A stretch of DNA of 43,889 bases from Lachnospiraceae bacterium (GCA_910574285.1 CAJTAL010000037.1:1-43889), one strand, 5' to 3'. Counted from the stretch's first letter, positions 1 to 6,849 are shown. Numbers and translations are program-made. Notes: generated by a model not told the origin, from the letters alone.

Positions 1-879
1 CGTTCTGGTAATGTGCAGAAGCGTTTCCGGATAATGTGGCTGGAGAACTACATCAATTTTATATGGTGCTAAAATAATCTGAAGATTGGCTGCTCTTTTA
101 ATCTGGAAAACAACACTATGTCCTGCATTAAAATAGTCTGTAATATCTCCCTTTGGCATATCCGGCATAGGAATAACCACCCTTACACTTTTTACAATCC
201 CTTGTAAATCTCTCTGAATCACGCTTGCAACATGCTTTCCCGGTTCGTCATTATCTGAAAGAATATAAACATCTGCCCCTTGCACCAATGTAGCAAAATC
301 CGATTGCCAATCTGAACAGCCGCCATAAGTCCATGCTGCGTAACCTTTTGATTTAAGCGTATTTACATCTTTTTCGCCCTCCGGGATAAATATAGGCTTA
401 CCCTCTGAAATTGCCTTATTTATGGCTTGTACGCCGTCAGGCGCATAGATAGATTTCAGTTCCCGACGGTTCCTGCCTTGCAATCCGTAAGTAAAACGCT
501 CATTCTGAAGAACCCCATATAATATTTTTTTACCCTCAAGCCTAATCTTTGTAAAAGTATAGCCACCGTTAATAGAAACGTAATGGTATATTGCTTCAAT
601 CCGGCGTTTCTCTCTGCTTTCAATGTAGGATTTCCATTTTTGGTTTATCGGCTCAACGTCATAAAAAGTATTTTTCTTTTCAAGTCCTACCGCCTTTAAA
701 ATATCATCAACCTTACATCCTGCATGACAATAAAATAATGTACATTTTTTCCCTTTTGTGATTGTCAGTGATGCGTGTTTATCGTCATGCGCCGGGCATC
801 TGCATTGTGCTTTAGTTCCATAGCGTTTTTTTATTTCAAATGGCAGCAGGTTACTTTCATATATTTCTATATCTTTCAT
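1..879 (-). CDS. Phage-type DNA primase (CHC2 zinc finger plus Toprim), partial
   Basis: Translation of the minus strand from ATG at 877-879 stays open to the window edge (293 codons), so the C-terminus is missing. Near residues 26-55 there is a CHC2-like zinc site (CPAH at 28-31, then CHAGC at 51-55), as in DnaG-type primases. Further on are Toprim signatures: PEGEKD with its acidic Glu, and LSDNDEPG with the Asp-x-Asp metal pair. This points to primer synthesis for replication of the element. The start overlaps the upstream gene by four bases (ATGA), indicating translational coupling in a leftward operon. A helicase domain may follow outside the window. The family call is firm; the exact subtype is not. 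Confidence 0.88.
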   Translation of the reverse strand, partial: MKDIEIYESNLLPFEIKKRYGTKAQCRCPAHDDKHASLTITKGKKCTLFYCHAGCKVDDILKAVGLEKKNTFYDVEPINQKWKSYIESREKRRIEAIYHYVSINGGYTFTKIRLEGKKILYGVLQNERFTYGLQGRNRRELKSIYAPDGVQAINKAISEGKPIFIPEGEKDVNTLKSKGYAAWTYGGCSDWQSDFATLVQGADVYILSDNDEPGKHVASVIQRDLQGIVKSVRVVIPMPDMPKGDITDYFNAGHSVVFQIKRAANLQIILAPYKIDVVLQPHYPETLLHITRT

Positions 880-1070
880 TTATCCCACCGCCCCTCTAAT
901 AAACCTCGTATCTGCTCGGCTTTCTCGTCAAGGGCATCCATTACACGTTGCGTATATTCATAAAAATAAATATCTTTGCTATGTTCTGTTTGTAGTCGTT
1001 CGTATATATCACGCTTTTTCATTAACTCTCTCTGTCGTTTTTTCAACTGGTATCTTTTTAAAAAATTCAT
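876..1070 (-). CDS. Small hypothetical phage-like protein, charged helical
   Basis: A 64-residue, strongly charged protein (rich in Lys, Arg, Glu), predicted by eye to be mostly helical or coiled-coil. No family is recognised. It is tightly packed in the leftward operon: its start overlaps the preceding gene by four bases (1067-1070) and its stop overlaps the primase start by four bases. Such ATGA overlaps are the main reason to accept it. It may serve replication or regulation of the element, but nothing in the sequence fixes a role. Confidence 0.65.
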   Translation of the reverse strand: MNFLKRYQLKKRQRELMKKRDIYERLQTEHSKDIYFYEYTQRVMDALDEKAEQIRGLLEGRWDK

Positions 1071-1315
1071 TCAGATGCACCGCCTTTCTTGTAAACAAAT
1101 CCTGTGTGCATCCAGAACAAGCGGGGACTAATCCAATAAGTATATTGACTGCTGCCCGGTAATTTAAACGCCTTACCAAATTCAACCATATTGTTTTGAA
1201 GCATTATTCTAAGCGTTTGCTTATCGGTTCCCATCGCCCTAGCGGCTACTTCAATCGGAACTGATGCGGTATCAAAAACAGGTTCTTGAAAGATTTTGAT
1301 TTCCTTTTCTTCCAT
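1067..1315 (-). CDS. Small DNA-binding (excisionase-like) protein
   Basis: An 82-residue protein. The start at 1313-1315 is preferred because it follows the stop of the upstream gene by only a few bases and removes a low-complexity extension. The segment PIEVAARAMGTDKQTLRIML reads like the helix-turn-helix of MerR/excisionase-type proteins, and a C-terminal aromatic segment (YTYWISPRLFW) resembles the wing region of such phage proteins. Position, early in the operon opposite the integrase, fits a recombination directionality factor or early regulator. This is inference from motif and context; there is no direct proof of excision activity. Confidence 0.68.
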   Translation of the reverse strand: MEEKEIKIFQEPVFDTASVPIEVAARAMGTDKQTLRIMLQNNMVEFGKAFKLPGSSQYTYWISPRLFWMHTGFVYKKGGASE

Positions 1316-1319
1316 ATCA

Positions 1320-1508
1320 TCACCGCCCACTTGTTGATAACTCGTCAATGATCTTATAAATATGCTTCTCTGTTTCAATACTAACTTTCTCGTCATAACG
1401 CAACATCCTCGAAAAGTTACTATCAGACATTCCGTATTCTTGAGCAACTCTCCATAATGGCACACCCTTTGACCTCGCTCTTTCTTTTATTTTTTCTCGC
1501 AAACTCAT
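1320..1508 (-). CDS. Small Cro-like helix-turn-helix regulator, first gene of leftward operon
   Basis: A 62-residue protein starting at ATG 1506-1508 with AAAGGA a short distance upstream. Residues from about 14 to 34 (VPLWRVAQEYGMSDSNFSRML) form a plausible helix-turn-helix. It lies immediately downstream of the leftward promoter of the divergent control region. By analogy with phage Cro or satellite Str proteins it would counteract the repressor encoded at 1678. The fold is convincing; the regulatory role is inferred from position. Confidence 0.72.
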   Translation of the reverse strand: MSLREKIKERARSKGVPLWRVAQEYGMSDSNFSRMLRYDEKVSIETEKHIYKIIDELSTSGR

Positions 1509-1528
1509 ATATTCACATCCTTTTTTTT

Positions 1529-1654
1529 GAATACAACATTTTTCTTTACAACCGATTGTGATTACAGTATAATGAATACAACAAGTGTTGTTAATACTCT
1601 TTTTAAACACTATAAACTTGTTTTATTTGATATATAAGTGTATTAAAAACACTT
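1529..1654. promoter_or_regulatory. Divergent switch region with two promoters sharing their -10 bases and several dyads
   Basis: The rightward promoter is TTTACA (1545-1550), a 17-bp spacer, then TATAAT (1568-1573). The leftward promoter, read on the minus strand, is TTAACA (1589-1594), 17 bp, then TATACT (1566-1571). The two -10 boxes occupy the same bases, so polymerase can use only one at a time. A 14-bp perfect palindrome, ACAACAAGTGTTGT (1578-1591), sits between the rightward -10 and the leftward -35. GAATACAACA occurs twice (1529-1538 and 1574-1583). A further dyad has AAGTGT (1636-1641) and ACACTT (1649-1654). These are likely operators for the repressor and the Cro-like protein. Confidence 0.78.
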
Positions 1655-1677
1655 TTCGTTTGAAAGGAGAGATATTA

Positions 1678-2409
1678 TTGACCTATTGTTATAAACATTT
1701 TCGTAATTCTTTCATAAGCAATCTTTCGCTATTAATAAAAGATAAATATGGAATTACGTCACGTGGCAAGCAACATATTGGAAAATTTTATGATGAATAT
1801 GAAGAAAAATACAATTATGATATTCGTTCTGCTATGAAAAACTGGTCTAGGAAAAAAAATCCAGCTCAGCCATCACTTGAAGCATTAATGAGTATCTGCA
1901 ATTTTTTTGATTGCGATATGGACTTTTTACTAGGAAAACAAAAAGAAAAAAAGAAAGAATACAAAACCCTTTCAGAATTTACAAGACTTTCAGAAAAAAC
2001 TTGTGAATCAATATTTAATCTACCAGATGGACAACTCATGATATTGAATGCGATGTTTAATGAAAGATATGGAATGAAATATGTACTACAATGTATGGAC
2101 GAGGTTGCACTATTCTTGAATCATAACGGAACTATACAACTTGAATTAATAGATGATGGTTCAATGGATACTACATTGAGAAAATCTCTTAAGCAAGATA
2201 TGCAACATCACAACACTAAAGAAATGCTACGTTATAGGCTTACTCGTAATATACAACAAGTTTTAGATGATGTCTTAAATGATAATGATATCAGAGAAAA
2301 GGCACGTCAAGAATTTTTCACAAAAATAGAAGAAGAAAACAAAATTATTAGCCGGGAGGAACTAGGCATACCCGTCCCTAAAGAACGCCCAAAATTACCC
2401 GGTGAATAA
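1678..2409 (+). CDS. Phage-type repressor, XRE-like helix-turn-helix
   Basis: A 243-residue protein. The TTG at 1678 is chosen because AAAGGAGAG lies about eight bases upstream; the reading frame stays open further upstream, but that part lies in the promoter/operator region. The N-terminal 85 residues resemble an XRE-type DNA-binding domain (LSLLIKDKYGITSRGKQHIG, then a segment ending NFFDCDMDFLLG, the usual close of this domain). The rest is charged and helical and may mediate oligomerisation. No LexA-type Ser-Lys protease motif was seen. It lies just before the integrase on the same strand, divergent from the early operon, which fits a maintenance repressor. Confidence 0.8.
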   Translation: MTYCYKHFRNSFISNLSLLIKDKYGITSRGKQHIGKFYDEYEEKYNYDIRSAMKNWSRKKNPAQPSLEALMSICNFFDCDMDFLLGKQKEKKKEYKTLSEFTRLSEKTCESIFNLPDGQLMILNAMFNERYGMKYVLQCMDEVALFLNHNGTIQLELIDDGSMDTTLRKSLKQDMQHHNTKEMLRYRLTRNIQQVLDDVLNDNDIREKARQEFFTKIEEENKIISREELGIPVPKERPKLPGE

Positions 2410-2430
2410 AAAAAGAAAGGAAGTGATTAA

Positions 2431-3630
2431 ATGGCATTGCTAAAATGTCCAGAATGCAAGCATGATGTATCTGACAAGGCTGCTGCCTGCCCTCATTGCG
2501 GTTATCCTATGAACAGTCCTACCAGTACGAAGCCACGCATCAGGAATGGAAAGCCTACAAAGCTACCGAATGGATTTGGAACCGTTTACAAACTATCTGG
2601 AAAGCGTTCTAAGCCATTTAGAGCCGTTAAAACAGATAAATGGATATTTGATACCACTACGGGGAAAAGCAAGCAAATACGATATACTATAGGCTATTAC
2701 GCCACACGTGAAGAAGCTATGATAGCACTGGCAGATTATAATGAAAATCCCTACGATATCAAGACTGACAGCATCACATTTTCAGAAGTATATGAGAAAT
2801 GGAATAAAAACTATTTCCCCACTCTATCCAGTCCGTCCAGTATCAGGACTATTACGGCGGCATACGCTTATTGTAACGGTCTTTATAATATGAGAATGCG
2901 GGATATAAAAGTATCCCATTTAGAGGGTACAATCACTAATGCAGACGTAGGCGATAGCACAAAAGGCAGAATTAAGAGTTTATTCAACATGATGTACAAA
3001 TATGCCGTTGCTCATGATATTGTAGAAAAAGATTATGCACAGGTCATGTTTGCCAATGGAAATCCAATTAAGAGGGACCGGGCGAAGGACCCCCTGCCAT
3101 TCACGCAAGATGAAATAGAATCCTTATGGAATAATTTGAAGATTCCTTTTACAGATATGGTTCTGATAGGCGTATACAGCGGATGGCGACCACAGGAATT
3201 ATCTATTTTAAAAGTTGCAGATATTGACTTGGAAAACGGCACCATGAAAGGCGGCTTAAAGACAGATGCCGGGAAAAATAGAATTGTTCCCATCCATCCG
3301 GTAATAAAGCCGTTAATAGAAAACCGTATGAAAGAAGCTATTGCCATGCAATCAGAATATTTATTTAATGATGTCAATGGGCAGCAGGGTGCTCATATGA
3401 CTTATGATAAATACCGGAATAGGTTTAAGAAAGTCATGAACCGCTTGAAATTCGACCATAGACCGCACGAAACACGCCATACATTCATTACAAAGGCAAA
3501 AGCATGTAATGTAGATGAATATATCTTAAAATTGATTGTAGGACATGCTATCGAGGATATTACAGAAAAAGTATATACCCACAGGACTATGGAGCAGTTG
3601 AGAAAAGAAATTGAGAAAATTACAAAATAA
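2431..3630 (+). CDS. int: Tyrosine recombinase (integrase) with N-terminal zinc ribbon
   Basis: A 399-residue integrase. Catalytic residues are visible: Arg253 (GWRPQE), Lys277, His346 and Arg349 (HETRH), His372 (GH) and the nucleophile Tyr382 (VYTH). Residues 115-200 form the SAM-like core-binding domain. The unusual part is residues 1-25, which hold two CxxC pairs (C6, C9, C20, C23), a zinc ribbon joined in frame to the recombinase by a proline- and lysine-rich linker. It starts 21 bases after the repressor stop, with GAAAGGAAGTG upstream. It would catalyse integration and, with an excisionase, excision. Confidence 0.95.
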   Translation: MALLKCPECKHDVSDKAAACPHCGYPMNSPTSTKPRIRNGKPTKLPNGFGTVYKLSGKRSKPFRAVKTDKWIFDTTTGKSKQIRYTIGYYATREEAMIALADYNENPYDIKTDSITFSEVYEKWNKNYFPTLSSPSSIRTITAAYAYCNGLYNMRMRDIKVSHLEGTITNADVGDSTKGRIKSLFNMMYKYAVAHDIVEKDYAQVMFANGNPIKRDRAKDPLPFTQDEIESLWNNLKIPFTDMVLIGVYSGWRPQELSILKVADIDLENGTMKGGLKTDAGKNRIVPIHPVIKPLIENRMKEAIAMQSEYLFNDVNGQQGAHMTYDKYRNRFKKVMNRLKFDHRPHETRHTFITKAKACNVDEYILKLIVGHAIEDITEKVYTHRTMEQLRKEIEKITK

Positions 3631-3633
3631 GCA

Positions 3634-3674
3634 TTGACTTTTTGTGTGGCAATAATTATAATTAATGTGTGGCA
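3634..3674 (+). promoter_or_regulatory. Strong promoter for the small-gene cluster, with direct repeats
   Basis: TTGACT (3634-3639), a 17-bp spacer and TATAAT (3657-3662) begin four bases after the integrase stop. TGTGTGGCA occurs at 3643-3651 and 3666-3674, one copy in the spacer and one just past the -10, so a protein bound there would block the promoter. The ribbon-helix-helix protein encoded directly downstream is the obvious candidate for autorepression. Confidence 0.8.
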
Positions 3675-3691
3675 TAAAGTGAGGTGATAAC

Positions 3692-3865
3692 ATGAGTCCA
3701 CGAACAGGAAGACCGAAAGCGGATAAACCCAAAGATATAAAATATAGCATACGCCTTGATTCAGAAACAGAAACAAGACTGAATGAATATTGTAAAGAGC
3801 ATGACATTACAAAAGGCGAAGCAATACGGCGTGGAATACATCTGCTTTTACAACAAAAAAAGTAG
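3692..3865 (+). CDS. Ribbon-helix-helix (CopG/Arc-like) small regulator
   Basis: A 57-residue protein read directly from ATG 3692-3694 with GAGGTG a few bases upstream. After a basic, Pro-rich tail comes DIKYSIRLDSETETRLNEYC, a beta strand followed by a helix as in ribbon-helix-helix proteins, then ITKGEAIRRGIHLLL, the second helix. This matches CopG/Arc family repressors in size and pattern. The gene is driven by a near-consensus promoter and heads the cluster of tiny genes before the element end. It may control its own promoter or act as an antitoxin-like or plasmid-copy-type regulator; no toxin partner is evident. Confidence 0.8.
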   Translation: MSPRTGRPKADKPKDIKYSIRLDSETETRLNEYCKEHDITKGEAIRRGIHLLLQQKK

Positions 3866-3958
3866 CAGTTGGCAAGTTTGGCGACTACAACTACTACTTT
3901 CCAATCACAAGAGACTAACTCTCGTATGAAATATAATATCATATGAGGGTATCTCTTG
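3859..3958 (+). repeat. Two tandem large inverted repeats between the RHH gene and the next small gene
   Basis: The first has 13-bp arms (3859-3871 and 3888-3900) with one mismatch and overlaps the stop of the RHH gene. The second has arms of 22 and 20 bases (3908-3929 and 3939-3958), mostly paired if G-U pairs are allowed, with a nine-base loop. Neither is followed by a run of T, so ordinary intrinsic termination is unlikely. They could be RNA structures, processing sites or a DNA recognition site. Confidence 0.7.
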
Positions 3959-3990
3959 CAATCTAAAAATTTACAGGAGGTACTATTTTT

Positions 3991-4233
3991 ATGGGATTTT
4001 TTAAGAAATTGCCACATAAGGCAACGCCTGCAGAACTTTCGGAAGTTCACGCAAGGCTTGACGCTCAAATGTGCGGACTAACACAGGAATGGGCGTTGGA
4101 TTCATTAGGAATTGACAGACTGCTACCGCTTGTCAATATTGCGGATAATGAGAAGATGGGAAAGACTAAAGCTATTCTCTATGCGTATAGGTTCGGTTAT
4201 CTGGCAGGAAAGGGCGGTAACGGCAATGAATGA
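3991..4233 (+). CDS. Small hypothetical protein of the element
   Basis: An 80-residue protein with a strong ribosome binding site (CAGGAGGT about ten bases before ATG 3991). The sequence is mixed helical with no recognised motif; it ends in a Gly-rich tail (GKGGNGNE). The next gene overlaps its last eight bases, which supports it as a coding gene. It belongs to the post-integrase cluster and is likely cotranscribed from the promoter at 3634 or from processing after the two hairpins. Function unknown. Confidence 0.7.
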   Translation: MGFFKKLPHKATPAELSEVHARLDAQMCGLTQEWALDSLGIDRLLPLVNIADNEKMGKTKAILYAYRFGYLAGKGGNGNE

Positions 4234-4393
4234 AGCGAAAAAAGAGTATATGGAATGGCTGAAATCCGATACAAAAGAAATGATTGACGGAATAACAACT
4301 GATTCAGAATTTGATTTAAAACTTCTTCAAATGTCTTATGGATTCGTCAGAAGATGTTTCCTGGAGAGCAAGAAAAAAGGCGGTGCAGTGTGA
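4226..4393 (+). CDS. Small hypothetical protein of the element
   Basis: A 55-residue acidic/basic mixed helical protein (MNEAKKEYMEWLKSDTKEMI start). The ATG at 4226 is preferred because GGAAAGG lies upstream and the start overlaps the preceding gene, typical of coupled phage genes. Longer in-frame starts would overlap the upstream gene by more than 100 bases. No family recognised. Confidence 0.62.
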   Translation: MNEAKKEYMEWLKSDTKEMIDGITTDSEFDLKLLQMSYGFVRRCFLESKKKGGAV

Positions 4394-4500
4394 CGGATAC
4401 GGAATTTTGGAAACAAAGTATTATTGAGGTAATAAATAAGATTGATAGTATGACATCTTTAATGAAGATTTATTATTTTGTAAAAGCGTTTTTAAGTTAG
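4390..4500 (+). CDS. Very small hypothetical protein (36 residues)
   Basis: Starts with GTG at 4390, overlapping the previous stop by four bases (GTGA), with AAGGCGG upstream. The product is 36 residues with an amphipathic helical middle and a hydrophobic C-terminal end (IYYFVKAFLS). The overlap and fit between two well-supported genes argue for translation, but at this size the call is tentative. It could be a small membrane-associated peptide. Confidence 0.45.
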   Translation: MTDTEFWKQSIIEVINKIDSMTSLMKIYYFVKAFLS

Positions 4501-4516
4501 GAGGGGATAGAAAATA

Positions 4517-4729
4517 ATGAGCAATCATGACAAGATATTCCAGGCACGTATTGACATTGAGACGGCGGCGGAGATTTCGCACGCCACAATTTCAGAGGTT
4601 ATGGACAATATAGATGATGATAGATACAAATACATCTTGCTTGGAGTTTTGCAACAGCAGGAGGGAATAACGAGAGCATTGGAGACAATAAATGAAGTGC
4701 TGAAAGTAGAAAGGGAGAAAGCGGCATGA
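4517..4729 (+). CDS. Small acidic hypothetical protein of the element
   Basis: A 70-residue acidic helical protein with a strong AGGAGGGG ribosome binding site ahead of ATG 4517. It is rich in Glu, Asp and Ile and probably forms a helical bundle. Its stop overlaps the next start by four bases (ATGA at 4726-4729). No recognised family. Its context is the cargo-like cluster between integrase and element end. Confidence 0.68.
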   Translation: MSNHDKIFQARIDIETAAEISHATISEVMDNIDDDRYKYILLGVLQQQEGITRALETINEVLKVEREKAA

Positions 4730-4893
4730 AAAGAGAGGATATAGCGAAGCGCATAGCAGAGGAATTGTTAAATGATAATGTACTGGACGAACAGAATTTC
4801 AATTACGATACGGACGCTATTTTACAGCACGTACAGGACACTGTATTGAGCCACATAAAAGATTATTCTTTATTAGCCGGTACAATATTCTAA
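4726..4893 (+). CDS. Small hypothetical protein, last gene before the element end
   Basis: A 55-residue protein (starting MKREDIAKRIAEELLNDNVL) coupled to the preceding gene by an ATGA overlap. It is predicted helical and mostly acidic. A Rho-independent terminator follows at 4924-4960, so it closes the small-gene operon. No known family. Confidence 0.6.
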   Translation: MKREDIAKRIAEELLNDNVLDEQNFNYDTDAILQHVQDTVLSHIKDYSLLAGTIF

Positions 4894-4923
4894 AATAAAG
4901 ATAACCGTTACATAGAACCGTAT

Positions 4924-4960
4924 GAAAGGGTGTCTTGCAGTCAGCAGATGCCCTTTTTTG
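4924..4960 (+). terminator. Rho-independent terminator closing the small-gene cluster
   Basis: AAAGGGTGTCT-TGC pairs with GCAGATGCCCTTT (with two G-U pairs and one bulge) and is followed by a run of T. It lies 30 bases after the last small gene. Confidence 0.8.
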
Positions 4961-4972
4961 TAACGCATTTTT

Positions 4973-5018
4973 TGTGTGCTACCTCATGTGTGCTACTTGT
5001 GTGTTACTTGTGTGCTAC
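4973..5018. repeat. Four phased TGTGTGCTAC-type direct repeats at the element end
   Basis: Copies at 4973-4982, 4987-4996, 4998-5007 (TGTGTGTTAC) and 5009-5018, with start-to-start steps of 14, 11 and 11 bases, close to one helical turn. Position near the presumed attachment site suits arm-type binding sites for the integrase or accessory proteins. The motif resembles the TGTGTGGCA repeats at the 3634 promoter. Confidence 0.72.
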
Positions 5019-5084
5019 CCGGCAAAATTTAAGGCTACCGCTGACACCTCACATCAGCGATAACCCTTGATTTTACACTATTTC

Positions 5085-6095
5085 TTAGAACCTCCCAGCC
5101 TTCGCCGCTTCCTCGATCGCAACCGCAACTGCAACTGTCATTCCAACCATCGGGTTGTTACCCGCACCGATCAGACCCATCATCTCTACATGAGCCGGAA
5201 CGGAGGATGAACCTGCAAACTGAGCATCAGAGTGCATACGTCCCAATGTATCGGTCATACCATAGGAAGCCGGTCCTGCCGCCATGTTATCCGGATGAAG
5301 GGTACGTCCTGTACCGCCGCCGGATGCTACGGAGAAGTACTTCTTGCCCTGTTCGATACATTCTTTCTTATATGTACCGGCAACCGGATGCTGGAAACGT
5401 GTCGGATTTGTAGAATTTCCTGTGATAGATACATCTACGCCTTCCTTATGCATGATAGCGACACCTTCACGTACATCATTTGCGCCGTAGCAGTTAACCT
5501 TAGAACGAAGTCCTTCAGAATAAGGAATTCTCTGCACTTCCTTCAGTTCGCCTGTATGATAGTCGTAGTCTGTCTCAACATATGTGAATCCATTGATTCT
5601 GGAAATGATCTTCGCTGCGTCTTTTCCAAGACCGTTCAGAATAACACGGAGAGGTTTCTTACGAACCTTGTTTGCTTTCTCCGCGATACCGATAGCGCCC
5701 TCTGCTGCTGCGAAGGACTCGTGTCCTGCAAGGAATGCGAAGCAATCTGTATCTTCCTCAAGAAGCATCTTGCCCAGGTTACCATGTCCAAGACCTACTT
5801 TTCTCTGATCGGCTACGGAACCCGGAATACAGAATGCCTGTAATCCTTCTCCGATTGCAGCGGCAGCCTCAGCCGCTGTCTTACAGCCCTTCTTAATCGC
5901 GATCGCCGCGCCTACCGTGTACGCCCAGCATGCGTTCTCAAAACAAATCGGCTGAATACCCTTAACCTGATTGTATACATCAAGTCCGGCATCTTTGGTG
6001 ATCTTCTCTGCTTCTTCAATAGAAGCGATGCCGTAGCTTCCTAATACTTCATTGATTTTATCAATTCTTCTTTCATATGATTCAAATAAAGCCAT
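5085..6095 (-). CDS. GGGtGRT protein (conserved anaerobe family of unknown function)
   Basis: A 336-residue cytosolic protein containing GGGTGRT at residues 259-265, the motif that names the family. Other conserved-looking Gly-rich stretches include GLGHGNLGKMLLEEDTDCFA and the C-terminal GAGNNPMVGMTVAVAVAIEE. AGGAGGACAAGTAA precedes the ATG. It lies just downstream of a NifU-like scaffold gene on the same strand, the pairing I recall for this family, which suggests a role involving an iron-sulfur cluster or a metal-dependent step. The biochemical function is not known to me. The mobile element abuts its 3' end. Confidence 0.88.
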   Translation of the reverse strand: MALFESYERRIDKINEVLGSYGIASIEEAEKITKDAGLDVYNQVKGIQPICFENACWAYTVGAAIAIKKGCKTAAEAAAAIGEGLQAFCIPGSVADQRKVGLGHGNLGKMLLEEDTDCFAFLAGHESFAAAEGAIGIAEKANKVRKKPLRVILNGLGKDAAKIISRINGFTYVETDYDYHTGELKEVQRIPYSEGLRSKVNCYGANDVREGVAIMHKEGVDVSITGNSTNPTRFQHPVAGTYKKECIEQGKKYFSVASGGGTGRTLHPDNMAAGPASYGMTDTLGRMHSDAQFAGSSSVPAHVEMMGLIGAGNNPMVGMTVAVAVAIEEAAKAGRF

Positions 6096-6156
6096 TTACT
6101 TGTCCTCCTAATTTTTCTTTACTTTCGCGGACTCAGACCTTGTCCGCTTACCGCGG

Positions 6157-6849
6157 CTATTCTTTTCTCGGGTCGATGATCTTCGCTGCATCCGCAACGC
6201 GTCCATACTGTCCTTTTGCCTTCTCCCAAGCATCGTTCGGTGTATCGCCTGCTTTGATAAAATCTGTAAATTTCCCAAGATTAACAAACTGGTATCCAAT
6301 GATCTCACTGTTGTCATCCAACGCAATACCCGTCACATAGCCTTCTGCCATCTCAAGATAACGAGGACCCTTCGCTAATGTTCCATACATAGTACCAATC
6401 TGTGAACGAAGTCCCTTTCCAAGGTCTTCCAGACCCGCACCAATCGGAAGTCCGTCTTCCGAGAACGCACTCTGAGTTCTGCCATATACGATCTGAAGGA
6501 ATAATTCTCTCATCGCCGTATTGATCGCGTCACAGACGAGGTCTGTATTAAGAGCTTCTAAGATTGTCTTACCCGGAAGGATCTCGGAAGCCATAGCAGC
6601 AGAATGTGTCATCCCTGAACATCCCAGCGTCTCAACCAATGCTTCCTGAATGATACCGTCTTTTACGTTTAAAGTGAGTTTGCATGCTCCCTGCTGCGGT
6701 GCGCACCAGCCAACACCATGTGTCAGACCAGAGATATCTTTAACCTCTTTCGCCTTTACCCATTTTGCTTCTTCCGGAATCGGAGCTGGTCCGTGATTTG
6801 CACCCTGTGCTACAGGACACATCATTTCTACTTCGTGTGAATAAATCAT
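6157..6849 (-). CDS. NifU-like iron-sulfur cluster scaffold family protein
   Basis: A 230-residue protein with Cys residues at 49, 56, 77 (LGCSGMTHS) and 106. The GCSGMTHSAAMASEILPGKT region resembles the NifU/IscU N-terminal scaffold domain, where Cys residues hold a transient cluster. It is longer than IscU (about 130 residues); the C-terminal part contains two repeats of hydrophobic strand and helix. GAAAGGAG precedes the ATG at 6849. It is the first gene of a two-gene unit with the GGGtGRT gene, so it may supply a cluster specifically to that partner. Family placement is good; the specialised role is inferred. Confidence 0.85.
   Translation of the reverse strand: MIYSHEVEMMCPVAQGANHGPAPIPEEAKWVKAKEVKDISGLTHGVGWCAPQQGACKLTLNVKDGIIQEALVETLGCSGMTHSAAMASEILPGKTILEALNTDLVCDAINTAMRELFLQIVYGRTQSAFSEDGLPIGAGLEDLGKGLRSQIGTMYGTLAKGPRYLEMAEGYVTGIALDDNSEIIGYQFVNLGKFTDFIKAGDTPNDAWEKAKGQYGRVADAAKIIDPRKE

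Larger units (their letters stand above)
1..5040. mobile_element. Right-hand part of an integrated phage-like element or phage satellite; left end outside window
   Basis: The stretch carries a tyrosine recombinase, a phage-type primase, a divergent repressor/early-gene control region and chains of tiny overlapping genes. It is clearly more AT-rich than the housekeeping genes that begin at 5085. No capsid, tail, terminase or conjugation gene is visible, but the element continues leftward off the window, so phage, satellite and integrative conjugative element cannot be separated. The right boundary is inferred between the last small gene (ends 4893) and the stop of the GGGtGRT gene (5085). Attachment-site duplication cannot be tested because the left end is missing. 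Confidence 0.75.

Noticed and set aside
5019-5084. tRNA gene as integration target at the element end
   Set aside because: No tRNA-like cloverleaf or T-loop sequence could be found; only a small 6-bp inverted repeat (5039-5059) without T-run.
5232-5843. 203-codon ORF on the plus strand
   Set aside because: Lies wholly opposite the well-supported GGGtGRT gene, has no ribosome binding site and a Cys-rich, non-protein-like composition.
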